The notes beneath the pieces are model-generated. The model was not told the DNA's origin. It saw only the letters and a list, made by a program, of their open reading frames with translations, and ran no database searches. The position numbers and the translations under genes were made by a program. A stretch of 64,000 nt of DNA, from NCBI GenBank assembly GCA_019634795.1, contig JAHCAR010000005.1, positions 1 to 64,000 of the forward strand. Direction: 5' to 3'. How positions within the stretch are numbered: the first letter of the stretch is position 1; every line of letters starts with the position of its first letter. Source of the DNA: Dokdonella sp. (GTDB lineage: Bacteria; Pseudomonadota; Gammaproteobacteria; Xanthomonadales; Rhodanobacteraceae). Positions 1 to 7,996 of the stretch are shown here, piece by piece.

Positions 1-933
1 TGGGCGCTTGAGCGGCGCGCTTTCGGTACAGCTTGCCTCCCAGTACGGCTCGGGCCCAAAGCGTTCGACCAGGTAGTCGATGAGCACGCGCGTCTTCGCC
101 GGCAGGGCGCGGGTTTGCGCGTACACGGCATGGATGGCGATCGGCGGCACGGTCCAGTCGCGCAGGATCGGCACCAGGGTCCCGGCCTTCAGATGCGGAG
201 CGGCGATGAAGGTCGGCAGCAGGCTGATGCCGTTGCCCTCGATGGTCGCCGCGGCGATGTAGTCGCCGTTGTTGACCAGCAGGTTGCCGTGGATGCGCAC
301 CGCGGCCTTCTCTTCGCCGCGCTCGAAGACCAGTTCGTCGCGCCGGCTGGCCAGGGTGTAGATGAGGAATTCGTGGTTCGACAGCTCCTCGGGGCGGGTC
401 GGGGTTCCGGCCCTCTCGAGGTAGGCGGGCGAGGCCAGCAGGACCAGGCAGGCCGGCGCGATCCGGCGCGCCACCAGCGATGAATCCGCCAGCCGGCCGA
501 TGCGGATGGCCAGATCGAATCCTTCGTCGACGAGGTCGACCACGCGATCATTGAGGTCGAGTTCCAGTTCGAGGCGCGGGTAGCGGCGCTGGAACTCGGA
601 CAATGCGGGCGCCAGGTGCAGCACCGAGAACGAGATCGGCGCGCTGACCCGCATGCGACCGCGTGGCTCGATCTGCAATTCGGCCGCTTCGGCTTCGGCT
701 TCGGCCAGCTGGGCGAGCAGTTCGCTGACCCGCTGGTAGTAGTTCTTGCCGGGATCGGTCAGGCTGATCCGGCGCGTGGTGCGATTGAGCAGGCGCACGC
801 CGAGCGAATCCTCGAGGTTCTGGATCAGCTTGCTGGCCAGGGCCCGTGAAATGCCCATCTGCTCGGCACCGGCCGTGAAGCTGCCGGCCTCGACGACCCG
901 GGTGAACAGTTGCATGCCCTGCAGCTTGTCCAT
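1..933 (-). CDS. LysR-family transcriptional regulator (3' end cut by window edge)
   Basis: Translated from the ATG at 933 the protein begins MDKLQGMQLFTRVVEAGSF, the typical LysR winged helix-turn-helix start, and continues about 311 codons to base 1 without a stop. LysR proteins are usually about 300 residues, so only a few C-terminal residues are missing. The last visible residues are CTESAPLKRP. The start codon shares one base with the stop of the upstream arsC-type gene (TGATG at 931-935), so the two are probably translated together. LysR proteins bind DNA through the N-terminal HTH and sense a small effector in the C-terminal periplasmic-binding-like domain; the effector here is unknown. 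The subgroup with this N-terminus (DsdC/CrgA-like) often controls nearby oxidoreductases, but that is inference. Confidence 0.9.
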   Translation of the reverse strand, partial: MDKLQGMQLFTRVVEAGSFTAGAEQMGISRALASKLIQNLEDSLGVRLLNRTTRRISLTDPGKNYYQRVSELLAQLAEAEAEAAELQIEPRGRMRVSAPISFSVLHLAPALSEFQRRYPRLELELDLNDRVVDLVDEGFDLAIRIGRLADSSLVARRIAPACLVLLASPAYLERAGTPTRPEELSNHEFLIYTLASRRDELVFERGEEKAAVRIHGNLLVNNGDYIAAATIEGNGISLLPTFIAAPHLKAGTLVPILRDWTVPPIAIHAVYAQTRALPAKTRVLIDYLVERFGPEPYWEASCTESAPLKRP

Positions 934-1283
934 CAGAGGATGCCCAGGACCGCCTCGGGCGGCCGTCCGATCGCGGCCTTGCCATTGGCGATGACGATCG
1001 GCCGCTGGATCAGCCCAGGATTCGCAACGAGAGCCGCCAGCAGCTCGCTGCGATCGAGCTGCGGATTGTCGAGGCCGAGATCGCGATAGGCCGGTTCATC
1101 CCTGCGCATCAGCTCGCGCGGACCGATGCCGAGCATGCCCAGAATCCGCTCGACTTCATCCCTGTCCGGCGGCGTTCTCAGATATTCGAAGACACGCGGA
1201 CGGATGCCACGAGCCGCGAGCAGCTCGAGCGTGGCCCGGGACTTCGAACAGCGGGGATTGTGCAGGATGGTGACGTCGGTCAA
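933..1283 (-). CDS. arsC: ArsC/Spx-family reductase (arsenate reductase-like)
   Basis: The 116-residue protein starts at a TTG (1283) preceded by a GGAGCGGA ribosome-binding site at good spacing; no ATG exists near the conserved N-terminus. It reads TDVTILHNPRCSKSR, the ArsC active-site motif with the catalytic Cys at about residue 12, followed by RRDEPAYRDLGLD and RPIVIANGKAAIGRP, the conserved ArsC C-terminal block. Family members use glutathione/glutaredoxin to reduce arsenate to arsenite, but many chromosomal copies (YfgD-like) have no proven arsenate activity. No ars efflux gene is visible, so a general thiol-reductase role is possible. The stop overlaps the LysR start by one base. Confidence 0.85.
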   Translation of the reverse strand: MTDVTILHNPRCSKSRATLELLAARGIRPRVFEYLRTPPDRDEVERILGMLGIGPRELMRRDEPAYRDLGLDNPQLDRSELLAALVANPGLIQRPIVIANGKAAIGRPPEAVLGIL

Positions 1284-1390
1284 GGCGTCCGCTCCGTTGG
1301 CCGGAGCGGCAACTTTGACCGGATCGTCGACGGCTGGCAAGGCGACCGGCCATTGAGTCTGGCCGGGCCCGCGGCCTTGGGCGCCCGCGA

Positions 1391-1603
1391 TCAGTAGGCC
1401 GGATGCCGGATCCCGGTCGTGTGGCCGCGCAGCTCGCGCATCAGGATGAAGCGCTCGGCCGACGGACGATCGGGGAAGCTGGCAATGACGTCGCCACCAT
1501 CGGGTGCCAGGACCTCGTATTGGGTGGTCCAGTGGCTGCCGGCCTCGACGCGATCGAGCTGGTAGCCGAGGATGTTGGCTTCGGTTCGGCGATTGGCGTG
1601 CAT
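1391..1603 (-). CDS. Small hypothetical protein (70 aa)
   Basis: ATG at 1603, TGA at 1391-1393. The product is a small soluble-looking protein with a central segment YEVLAPDGGDVIASFPDRP and a basic C-terminus. I do not recognise a family. It lies 107 bases upstream of arsC in the same direction and could share its transcript. No strong ribosome-binding site is seen. Its amino-acid composition (balanced, no Arg/Pro/Ser runs) is unlike the shadow frames around it, which is the main reason to keep it. Confidence 0.5.
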   Translation of the reverse strand: MHANRRTEANILGYQLDRVEAGSHWTTQYEVLAPDGGDVIASFPDRPSAERFILMRELRGHTTGIRHPAY

Positions 1604-1800
1604 GGCATGGATTGGGTTGTTGCGAGGATGCCGACTCTAAGGATTTCATGTGTCGCGTCGGTTAACCATGCGTTGCGGTCGCGTTATCGCGCCCGGACGT
1701 CCGCTTTGGGCACCGAAAAGCGTTAATCAGCACACACAATGCATGCGCGCCAGTTCGGGTTTGCAAGGACGACCGGTGCGCCATTGGTCACCAGATCGCC

Positions 1801-1809
1801 TGCTAGAAT
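1801..1809 (+). promoter_or_regulatory. Candidate extended -10 element upstream of the CsgG-like gene
   Basis: TGCTAGAAT, a TG-N-TAGAAT extended -10 with five of six consensus bases. It sits in the 341-base gene-free stretch 1604-1944, which is more AT-rich than its surroundings. No convincing -35 lies 17 bases upstream (TTGGTC at 1784-1789 is too close). If used, the leader would be about 130 bases. Identified by eye only. Confidence 0.35.
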
Positions 1810-1868
1810 GCTCGCAAATCGAGTTGCCTGGAGGCTGTCCGGCCACTACCAGGCAGGAGACGTTGGCA

Positions 1869-1874
1869 TACAAT
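1869..1874 (+). promoter_or_regulatory. Alternative -10 box (TACAAT) upstream of the CsgG-like gene
   Basis: TACAAT matches the -10 consensus at five of six positions and would give a leader of about 65 bases before the ATG at 1945. No good -35 is visible. Apart from this and the element at 1801, I see nothing else in the gap 1604-1944. Confidence 0.3.
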
Positions 1875-1944
1875 CGCCAAGTCGACCTGGCTAGCCGGGC
1901 GGACGGGCGATAGTCATGGGTCCGAATCAAACGGGAGAGGAAAG

Positions 1945-2661
1945 ATGAAGAAGCTTGCAATAGTGGCCGCGCTGGCCATCGCAGGAATCGGTTTTGCCGG
2001 CACCGTGCTGGCGGGCGGCGAGAAGCCATCGGTCGGCGTTGCCGAATTCAAGAACGAGTCCGGTGCGGCCTGGTGGCGCGGCGGCGTGGGTTGGGAACTC
2101 TCGGGAATGCTCTCGAACGAGCTCTCGAGCACGGGCAGCTTCCGTGTCGTCGAGCGGGCCAAGCTCGAAAAGGTGCTCGAAGAGCAGAACCTCGCGGCTT
2201 CGGGTCGGGTGCGCTCCGGCAGCGGTGCGCAGATCGGCAAGCTCACCGGCGCCGACTACCTCGTCATGGGCACGGTCACGTCCTATGAAGAGAACACCGC
2301 CAGCACCGGCGGCGGCATCAGCTTCAAGGGCATTTCCCTGGGCGGCAAGAAGAGCGAAGCCTATATCGCCGTCGACGTGCGCGTGGTCAATGCAACGACC
2401 GGCGAAATCGATTTCTCGCGCACCGTGGAAGGGCGCACTTCGGGTGGCGGCGTGAGCGTCGGCGTGTTTCGTGGCGGCTTCGGTGGCTCGCTGTCGCAGG
2501 AGAAGAACACCCCGGCCGGCAAGGCCATCCGCGCCGTGCTGGTCGAAGTGACCGATTACCTGAGCTGCGTGATGGTCGAGCGCAATGGCTGCGAAGACGA
2601 ATACGCGGCCAAGGAACGCAAGCGCCGCGACAGCAACAAGAAGGGTCTGAAACTCGACTAG
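1945..2661 (+). CDS. CsgG/HfaB-family exported protein
   Basis: 238 residues starting at an ATG 5 bases after GGGAGAGGAA. Residues 1-23 are a Sec signal peptide (MKKLAIVAALAIAGIGFAG...VLAG) without a lipobox Cys. The mature part has the CsgG-type core: GVAEFKNESG, SNELSSTGSFRVVERAKL, GADYLVMGTVTSYEE and a strand-rich stretch with VDVRVVNATTGEI. CsgG proteins form outer-membrane export channels for curli; many shorter homologues such as this one are periplasmic or outer-membrane proteins without a curli system, and no csgA/B/E/F is visible here. Two Cys near the C-terminus (SCVMVERNGC) may form a disulfide. The C-terminus is Lys/Arg-rich. The gene appears monocistronic, ending at a strong terminator. 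Confidence 0.75.
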   Translation: MKKLAIVAALAIAGIGFAGTVLAGGEKPSVGVAEFKNESGAAWWRGGVGWELSGMLSNELSSTGSFRVVERAKLEKVLEEQNLAASGRVRSGSGAQIGKLTGADYLVMGTVTSYEENTASTGGGISFKGISLGGKKSEAYIAVDVRVVNATTGEIDFSRTVEGRTSGGGVSVGVFRGGFGGSLSQEKNTPAGKAIRAVLVEVTDYLSCVMVERNGCEDEYAAKERKRRDSNKKGLKLD

Positions 2662-2689
2662 GCGCTTACGCCCGGTACCGGGTCAAAAG

Positions 2690-2715
2690 CGGCGGGGCGC
2701 AAGCTCCGCCGTTTT
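2690..2715. terminator. Bidirectional intrinsic terminator
   Basis: A 9-bp stem (CGGCGGGGC / GCTCCGCCG, one G-T pair) with a GCAA loop, flanked by AAAA on the left and TTTT on the right. It serves the convergent CsgG-like gene (+) and rluB (-); the rluB stop codon begins at the edge of the stem. Confidence 0.85.
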
Positions 2716-4277
2716 CATTCGTGCTTGCCGCCGCCAGGACCGCGTCGGTTGCCATTGTGGCCCGGGTTTCCGCGACGTCCGGTGTTGCCACCGTTCCCGC
2801 CGCGCTGCGGAGCGTTACCACGCGCTCCCTTGCCGCGAGCCTGGTTGCCGCGGCCTTCGCCCCCCGCCGGTCGTGCGCGATTGCCCCAGACGCCGCTCTG
2901 GTCGCGTTGCCCGCCTTGCGGCTGGGCGCGGTTGCCGCGGGCGTCGTCATGGATCGAATTTCCGCGCGGCGCGCGATTGCCGACCGCATCGTCCGTGCGG
3001 GCGTGATCACGCGGCGGCCGATTGCCGTGGACCGGGCCACTGCGTTGCGGGTTTCCGCGCGGCGCGCGATTGCCGTGCTCGACATTGCCGTTCGCATTCG
3101 GATTGGGACGGCCTCCCGGGCCGCGCTGGCCGGGCTTGCGCTTGCGCGCGCCGGGCTGCGGTGAATCGGGAAACCAGGCGCGCAACACGGCCGGATTGAG
3201 GCCCGGATCGACATACTGGGAACCGGCGACCGGCCCCGGCTTGCCGCGCGGCCGTGACGGACGCGGTCCGCCGCCGCCGCGCGAGCGCTTGCCCTTGTTC
3301 GCCGAGGGCGACTTCCAGCCATCGTCGCGGATTCGGTCGAACTGTCCGAACTCGCGGGCCTCCTCGGTACGCGTGCTGGTCCAGGCCTGCTGGGCCTTGG
3401 GATCGGGCCGGAATTCGGTCGGCATGCTGCGGCGCTGGCCGATGACCGGGGCCAGGGTCAGGCAGGGTTCCGGTTCGGCGGCGCCGCACAGCTCACGCAG
3501 GGCCTTGACCTGGTCCGGTTCCAGCGGGCTGCTCTGTTCGCGCTTGAGCAGTCGCGGCAGTTCGACGTTGGCGTAGCGCACGCGCTTGAGGCGGCTGACC
3601 ATCAGGCCGACCGCTTCCCACATGCGCCTGACCTCGCGGTTGCGACCCTCGCGGATGACGACGCGGAACCAGGAATGGCTGCCGCCACGGCTGATCACGG
3701 CAATCTCGTCGAAATGGGCCGGACCATCCTCGAGGTCGACACCGCTGCGCAGGCGCTCGATCACCTCGTCGGGGACCTCGCCGTGGACCCGGCAGATGTA
3801 TTCGCGTTCGAGTTCCGAGCTGGGGTGCATCAGCGCATTGGCCAGGGCCCCGTCGGTAGTCAGCAGAAGCAGACCGGTGGTGTTGATGTCGAGGCGGCCG
3901 ACGGCGATCCAGCGCGCACCCTTGAGTCGCGGCAGGTGTTCGAAGACCGTGGGCCGGCCTTCGGGATCCTCGCGCGTGGTCATGACCCCTTCGGGCTTGT
4001 TGTAGACCAGCACCTGGGCGTGCTCGGTGTTGTCGCTGATGACGACGAAGCGTTTGCCGTCGATCTCGATACGGTCGCCGGCGCGCACGCTGACCCCGAG
4101 GCTGGCGGTGCTGCCGTTGACCTGGACCTCACCGGCCTCGATGCGGCCCTCGAGCATGCGTCGCGAGCCGAGACCGGCCGTGGCGAGCACCTTGTGCAGG
4201 CGCTCTTCAAGCGTCGCGGTCACCTCTTCGGGCGCCGATCGTTTCAGGGAAAGTACGTTGCGTACGGGGGAAGTCAT
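2715..4277 (-). CDS. rluB: 23S rRNA pseudouridine synthase RluB with a long Asn/Gly/Arg tail
   Basis: 520 residues. An S4 RNA-binding domain (about 25-72, ERLHKVLATAGLGSRR) is followed by the RsuA/RluB catalytic domain with the nucleophile in VGRLDINTTGLLLL (Asp130). The enzyme isomerises a uridine of 23S rRNA (position 2605 in E. coli) to pseudouridine. The catalytic part ends near residue 265; the remainder is a basic low-complexity tail, and its last 130 residues repeat GNRAPRGN-like units, so the protein is roughly twice the size of the E. coli enzyme. Such tails are common on RluB homologues of this bacterial group and probably bind RNA. Its start overlaps the scpB stop by 4 bases (ATGA), making it the third gene of scpA-scpB-rluB. 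Confidence 0.93.
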   Translation of the reverse strand: MTSPVRNVLSLKRSAPEEVTATLEERLHKVLATAGLGSRRMLEGRIEAGEVQVNGSTASLGVSVRAGDRIEIDGKRFVVISDNTEHAQVLVYNKPEGVMTTREDPEGRPTVFEHLPRLKGARWIAVGRLDINTTGLLLLTTDGALANALMHPSSELEREYICRVHGEVPDEVIERLRSGVDLEDGPAHFDEIAVISRGGSHSWFRVVIREGRNREVRRMWEAVGLMVSRLKRVRYANVELPRLLKREQSSPLEPDQVKALRELCGAAEPEPCLTLAPVIGQRRSMPTEFRPDPKAQQAWTSTRTEEAREFGQFDRIRDDGWKSPSANKGKRSRGGGGPRPSRPRGKPGPVAGSQYVDPGLNPAVLRAWFPDSPQPGARKRKPGQRGPGGRPNPNANGNVEHGNRAPRGNPQRSGPVHGNRPPRDHARTDDAVGNRAPRGNSIHDDARGNRAQPQGGQRDQSGVWGNRARPAGGEGRGNQARGKGARGNAPQRGGNGGNTGRRGNPGHNGNRRGPGGGKHE

Positions 4278-5047
4278 GCATCTTGCTCCGTGGTCTCGGC
4301 GTCGGTTGCGGACGCGGACAGGGTCGGGGAGAGGGTGTCGGCCTCGTTCGAGGCGGTTGCGGGATGGCGCTCGTCGGCCTCAGCCGCGCTGGCCGGATCG
4401 TCGTTGGCGGCGCCGGCCTCGCGCGCCGCGGCGGCGAGCGTGGCCGGATCGTCACTGACGGCAGTGGCGGTTTCGTCCTGGGGTGGCGGGCCGAGCGACA
4501 GCTGTGGATCGAATTCGTCGATGTCGCGGATTTCGCCGAGCGATGGCAGTTCGTCGAGCGACTTCAGGCCGAAATAGTCGAGGAAACCCCGGGTGGTTCC
4601 GAACAGGGCCGGCTTTCCCGGAACGTCGCGGTGTCCGACGACGCGGATCCACTCGCGTTCCTCGAGCGTCTTGACGATGTGCGTGGATACCGCGACACCG
4701 CGGATCTGCTCGATTTCGGCACGGGTGATCGGTTGGCGGTAGGCGATCAGGGCCAGGGTTTCGAGCAGGGCGCGCGAATAGCGGCTCGGCCGTTCGGTCC
4801 ACAGGCGCGCCACCCACGCGTGCACGTCGTGGCGCACCTGGTAGCGGAAGCCCGAGGCGACCTCGACGAGTTCGATGCCGCGCGATTCGCAGTCGGCCTG
4901 CAAGGAGGCGATCGCACGCGAGATTTCGTCGTGGCTGGTCGCCTCGTTCTCGCCGAACAGGGCGAGCAGCTGGGTGGGCGTGAGTGGATTGCCGGAGGCC
5001 AGCAGGGCAGCCTCGATGATGCGCTTGAGCAGTTCGAATTCGATCAT
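4274..5047 (-). CDS. scpB: Segregation and condensation protein B
   Basis: 257 residues with the tandem winged-helix ScpB fold: MIEFELLKRIIEAALLASGNPLT, then ETLALIAYRQPITRAEIEQIRG and LEEREWIRVVGHRDVPGKPALFGTT, which are hallmark ScpB motifs. It dimerises and binds ScpA and the SMC ATPase to form the condensin-like complex that compacts and segregates the chromosome. The last 70 residues are an acidic Ala/Glu/Asp-rich tail that looks unstructured and is not part of the conserved fold. It lies 10 bases after scpA and overlaps rluB by 4 bases. The partner smc gene is nearby at 7997, on the other strand. Confidence 0.93.
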   Translation of the reverse strand: MIEFELLKRIIEAALLASGNPLTPTQLLALFGENEATSHDEISRAIASLQADCESRGIELVEVASGFRYQVRHDVHAWVARLWTERPSRYSRALLETLALIAYRQPITRAEIEQIRGVAVSTHIVKTLEEREWIRVVGHRDVPGKPALFGTTRGFLDYFGLKSLDELPSLGEIRDIDEFDPQLSLGPPPQDETATAVSDDPATLAAAAREAGAANDDPASAAEADERHPATASNEADTLSPTLSASATDAETTEQDA

Positions 5048-5057
5048 GTGTCGGAGT

Positions 5058-5915
5058 TCAATCGGATGAGGCGAGCGACTTCAGGTAGATCGGCGCGAGC
5101 GGCTCTCCCTGCGAGATTTCGATCAGTTGCTCCTTGGCCAGTTCGAGAATGGCGAGGAAGGTGACGATGATGCCGTGCCGCCCTTCGCTCAGATCGAACA
5201 GGTTTTCGAAGCGGTGGAACTCACCGTTGCCGAGTGCGCGCAGCACGTCGCTCATGCGGTTGCGCACGGACAGCGCCTCGCGCTGGATCGCGTGATGGCT
5301 GAACAGCTCCGCACGGTTGAGCACGTCCTTGAGCGCGAGCAGCAGTTCGCGCAGGTCGACCGGTGGCGGCAGGCGGATGATGTTGCGGTCGGGAACGTAG
5401 GCGGAAACGGTGCTGGTGTCGCGCTCCATGCGCGGCAGTTCGTCGATATCGGCGGCTGCCTTCTTGAAACGCTCGTATTCCTGCAGGCGGCGCACCAGCT
5501 CGGCTCGCGGATCCTCCTCGATACCTTCGGCATCAGGCGGTCGCGGCAGCAGCAGGCGGGATTTGATCTCGGCCAGGATCGCCGCCATGACCAGGTATTC
5601 GGCAGCCAGTTCGAGCCGCATTTCCTGCATCAGGTCGATGTAGTCGACGTACTGACGCGTGATTTCGGCAACCGGTATGTCGAGGATGTCGAGGTTCTGC
5701 CGGCGGATCAGGTAGAGCAGCAGGTCAAGTGGACCCTCGAAGGCGTCGAGAATGACCTCGAGCGCATCCGGCGGAATGTAGAGGTCCTGCGGCATCTGCA
5801 GGACCGGTTCGCCACGCACCAACGCCAGCGGCATTTCCTGCTGCTGCGGAACCGGCGGAAAGGCCGGGGCGGATTCGTCGTGCTGGTTCTGGTTTTCGGC
5901 TATCGGGGTGTTCAT
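5058..5915 (-). CDS. scpA: Segregation and condensation protein A
   Basis: 285 residues from the ATG at 5915 (MNTPIAENQ); a GTG at 5942 would add 9 residues. The conserved ScpA (kleisin) N-domain appears as LDAFEGPLDLLLYLIRRQNL and DIPVAEITRQYVDYI, the middle as EYLVMAAILAEIKSRLLLP, and the C-terminal winged helix as IIVTFLAILELAKEQLIEI. ScpA bridges the two SMC heads and recruits ScpB. The first 45 residues are a Gln/Glu/Pro-rich extension lacking in many homologues. First gene of scpA-scpB-rluB. Confidence 0.92.
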   Translation of the reverse strand: MNTPIAENQNQHDESAPAFPPVPQQQEMPLALVRGEPVLQMPQDLYIPPDALEVILDAFEGPLDLLLYLIRRQNLDILDIPVAEITRQYVDYIDLMQEMRLELAAEYLVMAAILAEIKSRLLLPRPPDAEGIEEDPRAELVRRLQEYERFKKAAADIDELPRMERDTSTVSAYVPDRNIIRLPPPVDLRELLLALKDVLNRAELFSHHAIQREALSVRNRMSDVLRALGNGEFHRFENLFDLSEGRHGIIVTFLAILELAKEQLIEISQGEPLAPIYLKSLASSD

Positions 5916-6537
5916 ATCCGATCCGGTTGCCCGGCGCCTCACGGCGTGGGTTACGCGCAGATCTAGCGTGCTGAAGTTTCAGTCCGCGGGCACCTCCCGC
6001 CTGGACCGTTTGCGTGGCGGGCGACAGTGCGCCGAAACCATGCGGTTTGCTGCTGGCCCGGGCCAAACCTGGCGGCCCGACGCCCGAGGATCACGAGAAA
6101 CAAAAAACTGATGCCGGCTGGTCCGGATCGCTGCAGCCATCCACGGCCAGCGCTGGCCCCGGATCTCCGAAGCGAAGCATGGTCGATGGTTGCGTGCTGG
6201 CAAACCGAATTCGGGGACAAGGCCGGAATTCCCACACGAATCCGGATGCCCGACGCCTTGCACGGAAACCAGCGGCGCAAATCCCGTAGTTGCCGGATTC
6301 GCCATCCCGGCGGCCCTGGAATGCCCGCCGAACGCTGATACAAGGCAAGCGTAAGCCCAATGGGTACCGGAAGTCCAGCCTGCATCAGGTAATGGAGCCA
6401 GGCCGGGCTTGATGCCTGCCTCCATGATCGGCACCTCAGGCCGGCCGATTTCCGCGCCGCCAGGCTGCAACCGGCGCATGCCGCCCTCGCGCGCGCTCAT
6501 CGGCTACCATACGCGCCCCTCCACGGAAGCCCGGCGA
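5916..6537. other. Gene-free stretch of about 620 bases
   Basis: No convincing gene. Several overlapping open frames of 90-173 codons exist on the minus strand (largest 5979-6500), but they have shadow-like composition, disagree in frame and none shows a signal, domain or ribosome-binding site. The stretch is less GC-biased than its neighbours. It must hold the scpA promoter (minus) and the promoter of the YciI-like gene (plus); TAGATC at about 5963-5968 is the only weak -10-like word noticed. It may contain a decayed gene or dispersed-repeat remnant; I cannot tell which. Confidence 0.45.
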
Positions 6538-6837
6538 ATGTGGTACGCGATCATCGGAAACGACAAGCCAGCAGCGCTCGATGGTAGAAAGCGCGCGCGG
6601 CCCGCCCACCTGCAACGCCTCGAAGCGTTGAAGGAGCAGGGGCGGCTGCTGCTTGCCGGGCCCTTTCCGGCGATCGATGCCGACGATCCGGGTCCGGCCG
6701 GTTTCAGCGGCAGCCTGATCGTGGCCGAATTCGAGGATCTGGCCGCGGCGAAAGCCTGGGCAGCGGAGGATCCCTATGTCGAGGCTGGTGTCTATGCCAG
6801 CGTCGATGTGCGTCCGTTCCGCCGGGTGTTGCCGTGA
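6538..6837 (+). CDS. YciI-family protein
   Basis: 99 residues starting MWYAIIGNDKPAALDGR, with RPAHLQRLEALKEQGRLLLAGPFPA and SGSLIVAEFEDLAAAKAWAAEDPYVEAGVY, the YciI ferredoxin-like fold with its conserved His and the Asp-Pro-Tyr region. YciI proteins are small dimeric enzymes of mostly unknown substrate. The ATG at 6538 is chosen because the conserved strand begins immediately there. The stop overlaps the next gene by 4 bases (GTGA), so it is the first gene of an operon with the bolA-like and ppiC-like genes, an arrangement common in Gammaproteobacteria. Confidence 0.85.
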   Translation: MWYAIIGNDKPAALDGRKRARPAHLQRLEALKEQGRLLLAGPFPAIDADDPGPAGFSGSLIVAEFEDLAAAKAWAAEDPYVEAGVYASVDVRPFRRVLP

Positions 6838-7103
6838 CCGACCGGCTGGAGGCCATTCGTGCGTGCCTGCAGCAATTGGCACCGCTCGAGTTGCAGATTC
6901 GCGATGATAGCCATCTGCATGCTGGACATGCCGGTGCGCGCGATGGTCGCGGTCATTTCAGCGTTCGCATCGTCAGTCGCGCGTTCGAGGGCATGACGCC
7001 ACTGGCCCGCCATCGTGCGGTCTATGCCGCGCTTGGGACGCTGATGCAAACCGATATCCACGCGTTGTCCATCGACGCCAAAGCTCCCGAGGAAGAACAA
7101 TGA
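6834..7103 (+). CDS. BolA/IbaG-family protein
   Basis: 89 residues from a GTG that overlaps the preceding stop. The BolA fold is seen as DDSHLHAGHAGARDGRGHFSV followed by SRAFEGMTPLARHRAVYAALG, with the conserved His of the FxGxxxxxRHRxV block. BolA proteins partner with monothiol glutaredoxins to handle [2Fe-2S] clusters and also influence cell shape. Here it is sandwiched between a YciI-like protein and a periplasmic isomerase, with 4-base overlaps on both sides. Confidence 0.88.
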   Translation: MTDRLEAIRACLQQLAPLELQIRDDSHLHAGHAGARDGRGHFSVRIVSRAFEGMTPLARHRAVYAALGTLMQTDIHALSIDAKAPEEEQ

Positions 7104-7972
7104 ATCATCGACGTCCCTTGCCGATCGCCCTGGCCGCACTGCTCGCAACCGCCTCGCTTGCGGCCTGCTCGGGCCAGCGCGCCGGCAATGCCTTGCCGGC
7201 CGATCTGCCGGTGGTCGAAACAGTCAATGGCCAGGATGTGCCGCAGATCCTGCTCGACGTGCTGGCGCGTGAGCGCAACCTCGATCTGGCCGTGCCCGAG
7301 CAGCGCGCGCGGGCGCTGACCGAGCTGACCGACTACATCCTGCTCAGCCAGGCTGCCAGCAGTGAGGCTTATGCCAGGGATCCGGCATTCGCCGCCGAAG
7401 TCGAGATCAACCGCTTGCGCGGCACCGCGAATGCCACGCTGGCCAAGTTCCGCAGCAGCGCACAGGTCGACGACAGCGTCCTGCGCACCGAATACAATCA
7501 ACAGATCGCGCGCGCCGGCAAGTCCGAGTACGACTTCAGCCAACTCCTCTTCGACAATGAGGACGATGCGCTGAAGGCGGCCGGCGAGGCGATGTCGAAA
7601 CCGTTCGCCGAGGTCTTCGACAGCTGGAACACCCGTGCCAAGCAGGCGCGCGCCTACCAGCGGGTGCGGCCGGGTCAGCTGCCGCCCGCCCTGGGCGCGG
7701 CCCTCGCCGCGCTGAAAGCGGGAGAAACCACGAAGGTGCCGGTGCACACCGAATTTGGCTGGCACGTGATCCACGTCGGCGCCGTCTCGCCGTTCGTTCC
7801 GCCGACCTTCGAACAGCTCAAGGACAGCATTCGCGAGACCCTGCTCGGGCAACTGGCCGACCAGCGCCTGGCCAAGTTGCGCAGCGATGCAAAGGTGGTC
7901 ACGAATTCGCCGACGGCATCGACCGCAGCGACAGCGAGTGAAACGAAGCCTGCCGAAAAGAACGCCAATTGA
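7100..7972 (+). CDS. PpiC-type peptidyl-prolyl isomerase lipoprotein
   Basis: 290 residues. The N-terminus is a lipoprotein signal with lipobox LAAC (Cys22). Residues 30-130 form the SurA-like helical chaperone part, and residues 135-230 are a parvulin domain (YDFSQLLFDNEDDA ... FGWHVIHVG). The parvulin core looks shortened: the usual GG-LG motif is replaced by QLPPALGAALAALKAGE. This family folds outer-membrane or exported proteins in the periplasm. The C-terminal 30 residues are a Thr/Ala/Lys-rich tail. It overlaps the BolA gene by 4 bases and is followed after 24 bases by smc. Confidence 0.85.
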   Translation: MNHRRPLPIALAALLATASLAACSGQRAGNALPADLPVVETVNGQDVPQILLDVLARERNLDLAVPEQRARALTELTDYILLSQAASSEAYARDPAFAAEVEINRLRGTANATLAKFRSSAQVDDSVLRTEYNQQIARAGKSEYDFSQLLFDNEDDALKAAGEAMSKPFAEVFDSWNTRAKQARAYQRVRPGQLPPALGAALAALKAGETTKVPVHTEFGWHVIHVGAVSPFVPPTFEQLKDSIRETLLGQLADQRLAKLRSDAKVVTNSPTASTAATASETKPAEKNAN

Positions 7973-7996
7973 TCCACCGGGGATGAACCAGATTCC

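Noticed and set aside
5979-6500. Minus-strand gene of 173 codons
   Set aside because: Arg/Gly/Ser/Pro-heavy, no family resemblance, no ribosome-binding site, and competing frames of similar length overlap it.
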